Below, piece after piece: positions 43,019 to 52,274 of a stretch of DNA of 64,000 nt. A program made the position numbers and the translations under genes. The stretch's first letter is position 1; every line of letters begins with the position of its first letter. The notes under the pieces are model-generated. The model worked only from the letters and a program-made list of their open reading frames with translations. It was not told the DNA's origin and did no database searches. The stretch lies in NCBI GenBank assembly GCA_046349255.1, contig JAXMCR010000003.1, positions 248,001 through 312,000 of the forward strand, in the 5' to 3' direction. The stretch comes from DAIODI01 sp046349255 (GTDB lineage: Bacteria > Pseudomonadota > Alphaproteobacteria > Rhizobiales > Aestuariivirgaceae).

Positions 43019-43759
43019 GTGGCCCACGCGAACAATGAACAGCGCCCGAGACTGCTCGTGGTCGACGACGACCGCGGCACCCGCGATCTCGTCCGCGCGT
43101 ACTTCGAGCAACACAATTTCCTGGTGACCACCGCCAAGAACGGTCAGGAACTCCTCTCGCTCCTCGCGCGCGGGCCGTACGACCTCATCCTCCTCGACGT
43201 GATGCTTCCGGATCGCGACGGCCTGTCGTTGTGCCGCGAGATTTCGGCAAAGAGCCACGTGCCGATCATCCTCCTCACCGCGATCGCGGAGACCGCCGAC
43301 CGAATCATCGGCCTCGAACTCGGCGCCGACGACTACGTGACGAAGCCGTTCGAGCCCCGAGAGCTTCTTGCGCGCGTCCGCGTCGTGCTGCGCAGGCGGG
43401 CGCGGCCGGGCGGGGCCGCATCGACTGACGATGCGGGATCCAGGCTCTACCGGTTCGAAGGCTGGAGCCTCGACTGCACAAGGCGCCGCCTCGAATCTCC
43501 CGATGGCGTCGTGGTGCCGCTCACGGCGGCCGAGTACGACCTGCTCGTCGCGTTCGTCGGCCATCCCAACCGGCCGCTGTCGCGCGAGCGTCTCCTCGAT
43601 CTCACCAAGGGGCATACGCCGAACGCGGGCTTCGACCGTTCGATCGACATCCTGGTGAGCCGGCTGCGAAAGAAGCTCCAGCGCAACAGTCCGAACGACA
43701 TCATCAAGACGGTGCGCGGCGCAGGCTACGTCTTCGGCTGCGAGGTGAGCGCCTCATGA
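43019..43759 (+). CDS. OmpR/PhoB family response regulator
   Basis: 246 aa from GTG 43019 (ribosome binding site AAGAGGA). Receiver domain with acidic pair VVDDD, phospho-acceptor Asp in LILLDVMLPDRDG and the conserved Lys in DYVTKPFEPRELLARV; then a winged-helix output domain (LTAAEYDLLVAF...RSIDILVSRLRKKL...VRGAGYVF). Its last 4 bp overlap the kinase gene. Confidence 0.94.
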   Translation: MAHANNEQRPRLLVVDDDRGTRDLVRAYFEQHNFLVTTAKNGQELLSLLARGPYDLILLDVMLPDRDGLSLCREISAKSHVPIILLTAIAETADRIIGLELGADDYVTKPFEPRELLARVRVVLRRRARPGGAASTDDAGSRLYRFEGWSLDCTRRRLESPDGVVVPLTAAEYDLLVAFVGHPNRPLSRERLLDLTKGHTPNAGFDRSIDILVSRLRKKLQRNSPNDIIKTVRGAGYVFGCEVSAS

Positions 43760-45210
43760 GACGGCTACTGCCCCGCTCGCTGCCGGGCTGGCTCCTGCTC
43801 ATGATGATCGCGCTGACGCTTGCAGGCTGGGCCGCGACGCTCGCTATCACCGGCGCGGAGGTGTCGCGCGCGGTGCGCGACGTCGACATCTACCGGCTCG
43901 GCGAGCGCACGGTGGCGATCAGCCGCACGGTCGCCACGATGCCGCCGCAGGCGCGCGAGGCGCGCCTTGCCGAGATGAACGACGCCACGCTGTCGGCGTG
44001 GACCAGCGACAAGCCTGCGGTCGATAGCGTCATTCCGGGTGCGGACGAACTGGCGGAGCTCGAGGACATCCTCAGGCCGAAGCTCGCCGAGTTCGGCGTG
44101 CGCGACCTTCGCATCGCCGAACAGGAGACGCGGCCCGGCGAGGCGCCGCTTCCGGACCGGCCGGGCCCCGACGCCGGCGCCGTGGAGCGCGGTCTTCACA
44201 AGACGGCGAAGGACTTCCTCGCCACGCGGCGCCACCTCGTGTCGATGCAGTTGCCGGACGGAGCGTGGCTCAACTTCACCATGGCGATGTCGCCGCCGCC
44301 GGCTTTGCTCACGCCCTCGACCGCCGGCCCGTTTCTCGCGATCGCGCTCATTCTCGTCGGCCTGACGCTGTGGGCGATCGCGCAGTTGACCGCACCCTAC
44401 CGGATGCTGCGCAAGGCCGCGGCGAAGCTCGGCGAGGATCTCTACGCGCCGCCGATTCCGGAATCGGGAACGCAGGAAGCGCGCGCCGCGACCGCCGCCC
44501 TCAACCGGATGCAGCAGCGTTTGCAGCAGCAGGTGTCCGAGCGCGAATATCTCGCCGCAGCGCTGGCCCACGACCTGCGCACCCCGATCACCCGCATGAC
44601 GCTGCGCTGCGAGAACATCGCCAATCGCAGTATGCGCCGGACCATGCTCGATGATCTCGGCCTGATGGAGCGGATCATCGCCTCGGTCGTCGACTTCGTC
44701 AGCCTCCGCCACGTGGAGGAAGAGGCCGAGAAGGTCGACCTGGTCTCGCTCGTCCAGTCCGTCACCGACCGCCATCCGCGATCGAAGGTGTCGCAGCACC
44801 TCCAGTCGCTGCCGCGCATCGTGGCGCGTGTGCGCCCGGTCTCGCTCACGCGTGCGATATCGAACCTCGTCGAAAACGCGATCCGCTACGGCAAGCACGC
44901 CACCGTTTCGATCGAGCTGCAGCCGCGCACCGTTGCAATCGTCGTCGAGGACGAAGGGCCGGGCATGACGGAAGAGGATCTCGTGCGGGCGTTCGAGCCT
45001 TTCCGGACGGGCGATCCAGCCCGCAACAGCGCGATCGCGGGCACCGGCCTCGGCCTCTCCATCGCCCAGGGGATCGCGCGCCTGCATGGCGGCGACGTGC
45101 GCCTGGCGAACCGGCCGCAGGGTGGTCTGCGAGCGGTCGTCGAGATTCCGCGAAACCTCGTTCTCGTGGAGGATAAACCGAACGTAAAGGCGGCCGACCA
45201 GCCTGCATAA
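43756..45210 (+). CDS. Sensor histidine kinase
   Basis: 484 aa. Two membrane segments (GWLLLMMIALTLAGWAATLAI near the start and FLAIALILVGLTLWAIAQLT at about 195-215) enclose a periplasmic sensor region of about 165 residues. Then a HAMP-like linker, the H-box LAHDLRTPITRMTL, and the ATPase domain with N-box NLVENAIRYG and G-boxes DEGPGM and GTGLGLSIAQG. Cognate partner of the upstream regulator (ATGA overlap). Signal unknown. Confidence 0.94.
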   Translation: MRRLLPRSLPGWLLLMMIALTLAGWAATLAITGAEVSRAVRDVDIYRLGERTVAISRTVATMPPQAREARLAEMNDATLSAWTSDKPAVDSVIPGADELAELEDILRPKLAEFGVRDLRIAEQETRPGEAPLPDRPGPDAGAVERGLHKTAKDFLATRRHLVSMQLPDGAWLNFTMAMSPPPALLTPSTAGPFLAIALILVGLTLWAIAQLTAPYRMLRKAAAKLGEDLYAPPIPESGTQEARAATAALNRMQQRLQQQVSEREYLAAALAHDLRTPITRMTLRCENIANRSMRRTMLDDLGLMERIIASVVDFVSLRHVEEEAEKVDLVSLVQSVTDRHPRSKVSQHLQSLPRIVARVRPVSLTRAISNLVENAIRYGKHATVSIELQPRTVAIVVEDEGPGMTEEDLVRAFEPFRTGDPARNSAIAGTGLGLSIAQGIARLHGGDVRLANRPQGGLRAVVEIPRNLVLVEDKPNVKAADQPA

Positions 45211-45378
45211 GAGTCGATTAATGTTACGGGATTTTTAGACCAAGTCGCGAGAAAGAAAGCACAAATTTAACTCTGCCGGTTGAGCCGCGTTTAACTTGCG
45301 TATTCTAATTTCATTCGTGAGATAAGGGGCATTAAATCTCAACGATGCCCCGCTCGAAACAAGGGCAGGGTGTCAAAC

Positions 45379-45894
45379 ATGCGTACTCAACTCAAGACAA
45401 CTGTGCAGGACGTTGCACCGCGCGAGGTTTCTCCGGAAATCAAGCCTCGGTATCTCGAGGCACTTCATCTGATCGAACGGCTCCATCGCCGGCTGCTCGA
45501 CGTCATCAAGGACGAGTTCGAGCGCACGGGCGAGCCCGAGGTGAACTCGGTTCAGGCGCTGCTTCTCTTCAACATCGGCGACGCGGAACTCACCGCCGGC
45601 GAACTCAGGAGCCGCGGTTACTACCAGGGTTCGAACGTCTCCTACAATCTCAAGAAGCTGGTCGAGGCCGGCTACGTGAGCCACGAGCGCTCGGCGACCG
45701 ACAAGCGGTCGGTGCGCGTCGGCCTCACGCCGAAGGGCAAGGCGATCCGCGAGAAGGTCGACAAGCTCTATAACCGCCAGCTCCAGTCGATCCAGGAGGT
45801 CGCTGGCCTCAACATCGACGAGTTCGACCGCCTGAACAAGGCGCTGACCCGGCTCGAGCGGTACTGGACGGACCAGATTCTCTATCGTCTCTAA
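45379..45894 (+). CDS. ldtR: MarR family regulator LdtR
   Basis: 171 aa from ATG 45379 (GTG 45370 possible). Winged-helix protein with NSVQALLLFNIGDAELTAGEL, YYQGSNVSYNLKKLVEAGYV and the wing SATDKRSVRVGLTPKG. It matches LdtR, described in Liberibacter and Sinorhizobium as activator of an L,D-transpeptidase gene and osmotic stress tolerance. The next gene here is an L,D-transpeptidase, which supports the name. The 168-bp upstream region (45211-45378) is AT-rich; no promoter stands out. Confidence 0.88.
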   Translation: MRTQLKTTVQDVAPREVSPEIKPRYLEALHLIERLHRRLLDVIKDEFERTGEPEVNSVQALLLFNIGDAELTAGELRSRGYYQGSNVSYNLKKLVEAGYVSHERSATDKRSVRVGLTPKGKAIREKVDKLYNRQLQSIQEVAGLNIDEFDRLNKALTRLERYWTDQILYRL

Positions 45895-46204
45895 GCGGCT
45901 TGGACGTTGTGGTGGCGGGGGTGGCGATGCCGCCCCCGCTGCCATTTCGTGCCCTTCGCGATGCTGAGTCGCTCGTCGCCCAAGCAGGTGTTGCCGAAAA
46001 GCCCGCTTCCGGCGCAAATCGGCCTGCATTCGCCGGCAAACTGCTTCACGCTTCCGTCACCTGCCGGAATCTCGCCGCTTTTTGGCGGCATTCGGCATTG
46101 TGCTTGACGAGCCGTAAGCCTAAAAGGCTCGTTCGGACAGGGGTCGTCGTCGCTGATGGAAGCGGCCGGCGCATGGGTTCGCGGGACTGCGAGGGGTGGA
46201 GCGT
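45895..46204 (+). promoter_or_regulatory. 310-bp region between ldtR and the L,D-transpeptidase gene
   Basis: No plausible gene. A palindrome CCGC-TTTTTG-GCGG near 46075-46089 could end the ldtR transcript. Further down are TTGACG (46104-46109) and the inverted repeat ACGAGCC / GGCTCGT (46107-46113 and 46126-46132), which overlap as promoter plus operator would; LdtR is the natural candidate to bind here (inference). Confidence 0.45.
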
Positions 46205-47521
46205 ATGAAGGTCACCATCGATGGCATCGGGCGGCAGCGGCTGAGCCGGCGCGCCCTGACAGCGGGCCTGGCGGTTGCGGCGCTGGCGCCTTTCGCCCAA
46301 CTGGCGCGGGCGGAATCACGCGGTGCCGACGAGACGGTGACCAAGAAGAATTTCAACGTCCAGAGCACGGTTGCACCGACCGACACCGAAGTGATCCCGG
46401 CCGACAAGGTCGAGAGCCCGATGCTGTCGGCCCGCAGCGAGATGATGATGAAGGATGCGATCGCGCGCTACCGCACGATCGCCTCGCAAGGCGGCTGGCA
46501 GCAGCTGCCGCGCATGCGCACGCTGGTGCTCAAATCGAAGGGCTCGGGCGTCGCCGCGCTGCGCCAGCGCCTCGCGGCTGAGGGCTTCATCACCAAGGAG
46601 AGCGCTGCCGGCGACTACTTCGACGAGGGCGTTCAGACCGCCGTCCAGCGCTTCCAGCAGACGAACGGCATCCGTCCGACCGGCAAGGTCGACGACGAGA
46701 CCCAGGCCGCACTCAACATACCGGTCGAGAAGCGCATTGCCACGCTCGAGGCGAACGTGCCGCGCGTCGTCGAATACGCGAAGAACCTCGGCAACCGGTA
46801 CATCGTGGTGAACGTGCCCGCGACGCAGCTCGAGGCCGTCGAGAACGGCTCGGTGCGGTCGCGCCACAACGTCATCGCGGGCAAGATCGACCGGCCGACC
46901 CCGGTGGTCGAAAGCAAGATCGAAGAGATCAACTTCAACCCGTACTGGAACGCGCCGGTCTCGATCGTCGAGAAGGACATCCTGCCGGAACTGCGCCGCG
47001 GCACGGCGATCCTCACCAAGCTCAACATCAAGGTCTACGACGGCTACCAGGGTCCCGAAGTCGATCCCAAGACGATCGACTGGAAGACGGTCGCGCCGGA
47101 CCGCTACCACTTCCGCCAAGAGCCCGGCGAAGACAACGCCATGGCTTCGGTGAAGATCAACTTCAAGAATCCCTACAACGTCTACATGCACGACACGCCG
47201 ACGAAGCAGCTGTTCACGCAGGCCGACCGCTACTTCTCCTCGGGTTGCGTGCGCGTCGACAAGATCCCGATCCTGGTCAACTGGATCCTCAACGGCCAGG
47301 ACGGCTGGAACGACCAGCGCATCGCCGACATCGCGAAGTCGAAGGAACGCCTCGACGTGCAGGTGGCAGAGGGTCCGCAGTTGCGGTTCGCCTACCTCAC
47401 CGCCTGGGCGACGGCCGACGGCCTCGTCCACTTCCGCGACGACGTCTACAACCTCGACGGAACGGGCTTCGTCACCGGGCAGCCGGGCGGCGACCAGGCG
47501 CAGCCGGCAAGCGCCGGCTGA
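46205..47521 (+). CDS. ldtP: L,D-transpeptidase (YkuD family) with peptidoglycan-binding domain
   Basis: 438 aa from ATG 46205 (ribosome binding site GGGGTGGAG). N-terminal SRRALTAGLAVAALAPFAQL resembles a twin-arginine or Sec signal, so the enzyme acts in the periplasm. Residues about 105-165 are a PG_binding_1 domain (GVAALRQRLAAEGF ... FQQTNGIRPTGKVDDET). The YkuD catalytic motif is YMHDTP...RYFSSGCVRV with His and Cys in place. It forms 3-3 peptidoglycan cross-links or anchors proteins. The gene pair with ldtR matches the known ldtR-ldtP arrangement. Confidence 0.92.
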   Translation: MKVTIDGIGRQRLSRRALTAGLAVAALAPFAQLARAESRGADETVTKKNFNVQSTVAPTDTEVIPADKVESPMLSARSEMMMKDAIARYRTIASQGGWQQLPRMRTLVLKSKGSGVAALRQRLAAEGFITKESAAGDYFDEGVQTAVQRFQQTNGIRPTGKVDDETQAALNIPVEKRIATLEANVPRVVEYAKNLGNRYIVVNVPATQLEAVENGSVRSRHNVIAGKIDRPTPVVESKIEEINFNPYWNAPVSIVEKDILPELRRGTAILTKLNIKVYDGYQGPEVDPKTIDWKTVAPDRYHFRQEPGEDNAMASVKINFKNPYNVYMHDTPTKQLFTQADRYFSSGCVRVDKIPILVNWILNGQDGWNDQRIADIAKSKERLDVQVAEGPQLRFAYLTAWATADGLVHFRDDVYNLDGTGFVTGQPGGDQAQPASAG

Positions 47522-47724
47522 CGCGCGTTTCGCCTGCCGGAATATCGGGCTGACGGCGCGGCGCATTTGCGCGAGCAGAGGTCCGATTCAAACGTGACAG
47601 CGTAGACGGATCGTCCCACGATGCGGATCGGTGCATTGTATCGTGGACGAATTCAGTCGATGGGTGTGCGCACGATACGGGCGTTCCGGCCGGCCGGGAT
47701 GCCTCGCTCAAGGAGATGATCGCG

Positions 47725-49035
47725 ATGACGGTGCAGCAGGGTATCGGCCATAAGGCCTTGTTTCCGGGGTTCTTTTCGACGCCGCTGGGCGAGAGCGACC
47801 CGGATCTGGCGGGTGCCATCAAGAAGGAACTCGGTCGCCAGCAGCACGAGATCGAGCTGATCGCCTCCGAAAACATCGTTTCCCGCGCCGTGCTCGAGGC
47901 GCAGGGCTCGATCATGACCAACAAGTACGCCGAGGGCTATCCGGGCCGGCGCTACTATGGCGGCTGCCAGTACGTCGACATCGCCGAGGAGCTCGCGATC
48001 GACCGCGCCAAGAAGCTCTTCAACTGCTCCTACGCGAACGTCCAGCCGCATTCGGGCGCACAGGCGAACCAGGCGGTGTTCTTTGCCCTGCTGCAGCCCG
48101 GCGACACCTACATGGGGCTGAACCTCGCCGCCGGCGGCCATCTCACGCACGGCGCGCCGGTCAACCAGTCCGGCAAGTGGTTCAAGGTCGTGCCGTACGC
48201 GGTGAAGCCCGACACGCATCTGATCGACTACGACGAGGTCGAGCGCCTCGCCGTCGAGAACAAGCCGAAGCTGATCATCGCTGGCGGCTCGGCCTATCCG
48301 CGCATCATCGACTTCGCCCGCTTCCGCGCGATCGCCGACAAGGTGGGCGCGTACTTCATGGTCGACATGGCCCACTTCGCGGGCCTCGTCGCGGGCGGCA
48401 TCCATCCGAACCCCCTCGACCACGCCCACGTCGCCACGACGACCACGCACAAGACGCTGCGCGGCCCGCGCGGCGGCATGATCCTGTCGCGCGACGAGGA
48501 GCTCGGCAAGAAGTTCAACTCCGCGGTGTTCCCCGGCCTCCAGGGCGGCCCGCTCATGCACGTGATCGCGGCGAAGGCGGTTGCGTTCGGCGAGGCCCTG
48601 CGCCCTGAATTCCGCGCCTACGCGCAGCAGGTCGTCGAGAATGCGAAGGCGCTCGCCAAGTCCATGCAGGACGGCGGCCTCGACATCGTCTCCGGCGGCA
48701 CCGACACGCACCTGATGCTGGTCGACCTGCGGCCGAAGAAGCTCACCGGCAAGGCGGCGGAAGCCGCACTCGGGCGCGCCAACATCACCTGCAACAAGAA
48801 CGGCATTCCGTTCGACCCCGAAAAGCCGATGGTGACATCGGGCATCCGTCTCGGTACACCTGCGTGCACCACCCGCGGATTCACCACGACCGAGTTCCGC
48901 GAAGTGGGTCGCCTCATCATCGAAGTCCTTGATGGACTTGCGAAAAACGGCGAGGAAGGCAACGGTGCGGTCGAAGCGGCGGTGAAGCAGAAGGTGATCG
49001 CGCTCACCGATCGCTTCCCGATCTACAACGGCTGA
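47725..49035 (+). CDS. glyA: Serine hydroxymethyltransferase
   Basis: 436 aa from ATG 47725; the ATG at 47716 overlaps the ribosome binding site AAGGAG and is unlikely. PLP enzyme interconverting serine and glycine with tetrahydrofolate. PLP lysine in TTTTHKTLRGPRGGM; ELIASENIVS and NKYAEGYPGRRYYGGC are typical. The 203 bp upstream contain no hairpin that resembles a glycine riboswitch. Confidence 0.97.
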   Translation: MTVQQGIGHKALFPGFFSTPLGESDPDLAGAIKKELGRQQHEIELIASENIVSRAVLEAQGSIMTNKYAEGYPGRRYYGGCQYVDIAEELAIDRAKKLFNCSYANVQPHSGAQANQAVFFALLQPGDTYMGLNLAAGGHLTHGAPVNQSGKWFKVVPYAVKPDTHLIDYDEVERLAVENKPKLIIAGGSAYPRIIDFARFRAIADKVGAYFMVDMAHFAGLVAGGIHPNPLDHAHVATTTTHKTLRGPRGGMILSRDEELGKKFNSAVFPGLQGGPLMHVIAAKAVAFGEALRPEFRAYAQQVVENAKALAKSMQDGGLDIVSGGTDTHLMLVDLRPKKLTGKAAEAALGRANITCNKNGIPFDPEKPMVTSGIRLGTPACTTRGFTTTEFREVGRLIIEVLDGLAKNGEEGNGAVEAAVKQKVIALTDRFPIYNG

Positions 49036-49055
49036 AGCGGGGAGGGCGCATCCGG

Positions 49056-49085
49056 CTCGTCACTCTCCCGCGGGTGAGTGACGAG
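49056..49085. promoter_or_regulatory. 30-bp near-perfect palindrome before nrdR
   Basis: CTCGTCACTC (49056-49065) and GAGTGACGAG (49076-49085) are perfect arms; between them T-CCCGCGGG-T is itself palindromic, so only one T-T pair is mismatched. It ends 4 bp before the nrdR ATG and would cover the ribosome binding region, so it could control translation or end the glyA transcript. It does not match the AT-rich NrdR box. Confidence 0.6.
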
Positions 49086-49089
49086 AGCG

Positions 49090-49563
49090 ATGCGCTGCCC
49101 CTACTGCGGAAACTCCGATACCCAGGTGAAGGACAGCCGGCCGTCCGAGGACGGCTCGGCCATCCGGCGTCGGCGGCATTGCCCTGACTGCGGCGGCCGC
49201 TTCACCACCTTCGAGCGCGTGCAGCTGCGCGAGCTCCAGGTGATCAAGCGCTCGGGCCGGCGCGTCCCCTTCGATCGCGACAAGCTGATGCGCTCCGTGC
49301 AGGTGGCGCTGCGCAAGCGCCCGGTGGACCCCGAGCGCATCGAGCGGATGGTGTCGGGCATCGTGCGCCAGCTCGAGAGCACGGGCGAGACGGACATCCC
49401 TGCCGAAACGGTGGGCCAGCTCGTCATGGAGGGGCTGCGCTCGCTCGACGATGTGGCCTACGTGCGGTTCGCCTCCGTCTACCGGAACTTCCGCGAGGCC
49501 AAGGACTTCGAGGAGGTTCTTGGCGAGCTGTCGTCGGAAGAAGAGAAGAACCAGCAGCCCTGA
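49090..49563 (+). CDS. nrdR: Transcriptional repressor NrdR
   Basis: 157 aa from ATG 49090. N-terminal zinc ribbon (MRCPYCGNSDTQVKDSRP ... RRRHCPDCGGRFTTFERV) followed by an ATP-cone that senses ATP/dATP (VIKRSGRRVPFDRDKLMRSV). Represses ribonucleotide reductase genes. Six bp before ribD; the nrdR-rib-nusB order is usual in alphaproteobacteria. Confidence 0.96.
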   Translation: MRCPYCGNSDTQVKDSRPSEDGSAIRRRRHCPDCGGRFTTFERVQLRELQVIKRSGRRVPFDRDKLMRSVQVALRKRPVDPERIERMVSGIVRQLESTGETDIPAETVGQLVMEGLRSLDDVAYVRFASVYRNFREAKDFEEVLGELSSEEEKNQQP

Positions 49564-49568
49564 CCGCG

Positions 49569-50687
49569 ATGGCCGAACCGTCAGCGGACGACCGTCGGCA
49601 CATGGCGCACGCGATCATGCTGGCGCGCCGCGGGCTCGGCACGACCGCCGACAACCCGGCGGTCGGCTGCGTGATCGTCGACCGGCAGGGCAACGTCGCA
49701 GGCCTCGGCTGGACGGCGCCCGGCGGCCGCCCGCATGCGGAGATCGTGGCGCTGGCCCAAGCCGGTGGGGCTGCGCAGGGCGGCACGGCGTACGTCACCC
49801 TCGAACCCTGCAACCACCACGGCCGCTCGCCGCCCTGCACGCTGGCGCTGCTCACTGCGGGCGTAAAGCGCGTGGTCGTCGCCGCGCTCGACCCGCACCC
49901 CTCGGCGCGGGGCGGGGCGGACGCGCTGCGGACTCGTGGCGTGGCAGTCGAAGCAGGCGTCCTGGCGGCGGAGGCGGAACAGGTCCTCGCCGGCTTCCTA
50001 ACTCGACTTGTGAAAAACCGCCCGCAAGTGATTCTGAAACTTGCAGTTTCAGCCGACGGTTCAATTGCCGCTCGAAGTGGCGTCCGCACGCAGATCACCG
50101 GTCCGCGCGCCAGTGACCGCGTCCACCTGATGCGCGCGGAGGCCGATGCGGTGATGGTCGGGGCAAATACCGTGATCGTCGACGATCCGCTGCTCACATG
50201 TCGGCTTCCTGGCATGGAGGATCGCTCGCCGCCCCGGCTCGTCGTGGATTCGGCGCTCCGGACGCCTGTGTCGTCCAAGCTGGTCCGTTCCGCAAAGCAG
50301 GTTCCGCTCCGTGTGTTCCATGGCCAGCACGCTTCGCCGAACGCGGTCGCCGCGCTCTCGGCCGCGGGCGTGCGGCTGGATGCGATCGCAGCGGAGCGCG
50401 GAGAAGACGGCATCGACCTCGACGCGGTCTTCGCGATCCTCGGCACGGAGGGCTGCAACACGGTTCTGGTCGAGGGTGGCGCAGCGCTCGCCGCCTCGCT
50501 CTTGGCGCGCGACCTGGTTGACGGGATTGCGCTGTTCCGGTCGCCGAAGCCGCTCGGGGAGGAGGGCGTTCCGGCGCTCGCGCAGGGCTCCCTTGCCGAG
50601 ACCGTGGCGCCGACCGGGAGATTCGAGTTGACCGGCGAAGAGCTTTTGGGCGACGACGTGCTCCGCCAATACCGGCGAAAGCCCTGA
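49569..50687 (+). CDS. ribD: Bifunctional pyrimidine deaminase/reductase, riboflavin synthesis
   Basis: 372 aa. N-terminal deaminase with zinc site HAEIVAL and EPCNHHGRSPPC; C-terminal reductase domain from about residue 150 (KLAVSADGSIAARSG; VEGGAALAASLL). It converts the GTP-cyclohydrolase II product to 5-amino-6-ribitylamino-uracil phosphate. First of the ribD-ribE-ribH set. Confidence 0.95.
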   Translation: MAEPSADDRRHMAHAIMLARRGLGTTADNPAVGCVIVDRQGNVAGLGWTAPGGRPHAEIVALAQAGGAAQGGTAYVTLEPCNHHGRSPPCTLALLTAGVKRVVVAALDPHPSARGGADALRTRGVAVEAGVLAAEAEQVLAGFLTRLVKNRPQVILKLAVSADGSIAARSGVRTQITGPRASDRVHLMRAEADAVMVGANTVIVDDPLLTCRLPGMEDRSPPRLVVDSALRTPVSSKLVRSAKQVPLRVFHGQHASPNAVAALSAAGVRLDAIAAERGEDGIDLDAVFAILGTEGCNTVLVEGGAALAASLLARDLVDGIALFRSPKPLGEEGVPALAQGSLAETVAPTGRFELTGEELLGDDVLRQYRRKP

Positions 50688-50698
50688 CCCGGAGTTTC

Positions 50699-51307
50699 AT
50701 GTTCACAGGCATCGTCAGCGACGTGGGCGTGGTGAGCGCGGTCGACCGTTCGCGCGGTGACGCGCGCTTCGTCATCGACAGCGCCTACGCACCCGCCTCG
50801 ATCGAGCTCGGCGCGTCGATCGCCTGCTCGGGCGCATGCCTCACCGTCATCTCGGTGACGCCGAGCGCGCGCGGCGCGGCCTTCGCGGTGGACGTCTCCG
50901 CCGAGACGCTCGCGCGCACGACCCTCGTCGACTGGACAGTCGGCACGCGGGTCAACCTCGAACGCTCGCTCAAGGTCGGCGATGAACTCGGCGGTCACAT
51001 CGTCTCGGGCCACGTCGACGGCGTCGGGACGCTGGCCGCGATGGCGCCTGAGGGCGACTCCGTCCGCATGACGTTCGAGGTGCCGGAGGCGCTAAAAGGC
51101 TTCGTCGCGCAGAAGGGGTCGATTGCCCTCGACGGCACGTCGTTCACCGTCAACGGCGTCGACGGGCGAACATTCTCCATCAACGTCATTCCGCACACGC
51201 AGGCGGTGACGACGTGGGGGCAGGTGAAGACCGGCCACCGCGTCAACGTCGAGATCGACATGCTGGCGCGCTACGTGGCGCGGCTCCTCGAGGCACAGAA
51301 CACATGA
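50699..51307 (+). CDS. ribE: Riboflavin synthase, alpha chain type
   Basis: 202 aa. Two lumazine-binding repeats: MFTGIVSDVGVV with SIACSGACLTV, and GGHIVSGHVDGVGTL with SIALDGTSFTVNGV. Dismutates two dimethyl-ribityl-lumazine molecules to riboflavin. Its stop overlaps the ribH ATG by 3 bp. Confidence 0.95.
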   Translation: MFTGIVSDVGVVSAVDRSRGDARFVIDSAYAPASIELGASIACSGACLTVISVTPSARGAAFAVDVSAETLARTTLVDWTVGTRVNLERSLKVGDELGGHIVSGHVDGVGTLAAMAPEGDSVRMTFEVPEALKGFVAQKGSIALDGTSFTVNGVDGRTFSINVIPHTQAVTTWGQVKTGHRVNVEIDMLARYVARLLEAQNT

Positions 51308-51777
51308 AGAAAGAACCGACGGGGCCGCGGACCAGGAAGGAGCGGCTCAACGGCACGGTCCTGATCGTCGAGGCGCGCTTCTACGACGACCTGCTCGACG
51401 AACTCGGCCGGGGCGCACGCGCAGCGCTCGAGGCCTGGGGGCTGGCGCACGAAACGGTGACGGTACCGGGCGCGCTCGAGATCCCGGGCGCCATCGCCAT
51501 CGCCGCCGCGACGGAGCGCTTCGACGGCTTCGTCGCGCTCGGCGTCGTGATCCGCGGCGAGACGGGCCATTACGACATCGTGGCAGGCGAATCCTCGCGC
51601 GGCCTGATGGACCTGACGCTCGAAGGGCTCGCCATCGGCAACGGCATCCTGACGGTCGAGAACGAGGCGCAGGCGTGGGCGCGGGCGCGGGTTTCCGAAA
51701 TGGACAAGGGCGGCGGCGCGGCGGAAGCCTGCGTGTCGCTTATCCGTCTGAAGCAGCACCTCACGGGGCAGAGATGA
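51304..51777 (+). CDS. ribH: 6,7-dimethyl-8-ribityllumazine synthase
   Basis: 157 aa from ATG 51304 (ATGA overlap with ribE). Active-site segments: VPGALEIPGAI, LGVVIRGETGHYDIVAGES with the catalytic His, and the C-terminal GGGAAEACVSLIRLKQHL. Overlaps nusB by 4 bp. Confidence 0.95.
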   Translation: MKKEPTGPRTRKERLNGTVLIVEARFYDDLLDELGRGARAALEAWGLAHETVTVPGALEIPGAIAIAAATERFDGFVALGVVIRGETGHYDIVAGESSRGLMDLTLEGLAIGNGILTVENEAQAWARARVSEMDKGGGAAEACVSLIRLKQHLTGQR

Positions 51778-52274
51778 CCGGCAAACCAACGAGCCGCCGC
51801 GCCGTCTCGCGCTCCGCCGCGCGCCTTGGCGTCGTCCAGGCGCTCTACCAGATGGACATTGCGGGCCGGCCGCTGAACGAGGTGCTCGCCGAATACTCGA
51901 CCATTCGCCTCGGCGAGCGCTTCGAGGACGGCGAGATCGGCGAAGCGGACTCCGCCTTCCTCAAGGATGTGGTCGAGGGCGTCGTCGAGCATCAGCGCAC
52001 GATCGATCGCGCGACGGACGCCTGCCTCGCGGAAGGCTGGACGCTCGGCCGCCTCGACGCCACGCTGCGGGCCATCCTGAGGGCGGGGGCCTACGAGCTC
52101 CTCTATCGCACCGACATCCCGGCGCGGGTCGCGGTTGCCGAGTACGTGCACGTCGCCTCCGCCTTCTTCGACGAGCGCGAGACGAAGTTCGTCAACGCCG
52201 CGCTCGATGCGCTGGCCCGCGAGCGGCGAGCGGCGGACTACGGCGACGGCCGCAAGGCCGGAGACAAGACTTGA
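51774..52274 (+). CDS. nusB: Transcription antitermination factor NusB
   Basis: 166 aa. All-helical RNA-binding protein that acts with NusE at boxA in rRNA antitermination. SRSAARLGVVQALYQMDIAG, RLDATLRAILRAGAYELLY and AVAEYVHVASAFFDERETKFVNAALD are typical. Starts on the ribH stop (ATGA) and ends on the TTG of the MFS gene. Confidence 0.95.
   Translation: MTGKPTSRRAVSRSAARLGVVQALYQMDIAGRPLNEVLAEYSTIRLGERFEDGEIGEADSAFLKDVVEGVVEHQRTIDRATDACLAEGWTLGRLDATLRAILRAGAYELLYRTDIPARVAVAEYVHVASAFFDERETKFVNAALDALARERRAADYGDGRKAGDKT

Noticed and set aside
47522..47724. Glycine riboswitch before glyA
   Set aside because: No paired aptamer-like stems or conserved glycine-aptamer core can be seen in the 203-bp gap.
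49056..49085. Palindrome before nrdR as an NrdR box
   Set aside because: NrdR boxes are AT-rich and occur in pairs near ribonucleotide reductase genes; this site is GC-rich, single and next to nrdR itself.
49564..49568. FMN riboswitch before ribD
   Set aside because: Only 5 bp separate nrdR and ribD; there is no room for one.
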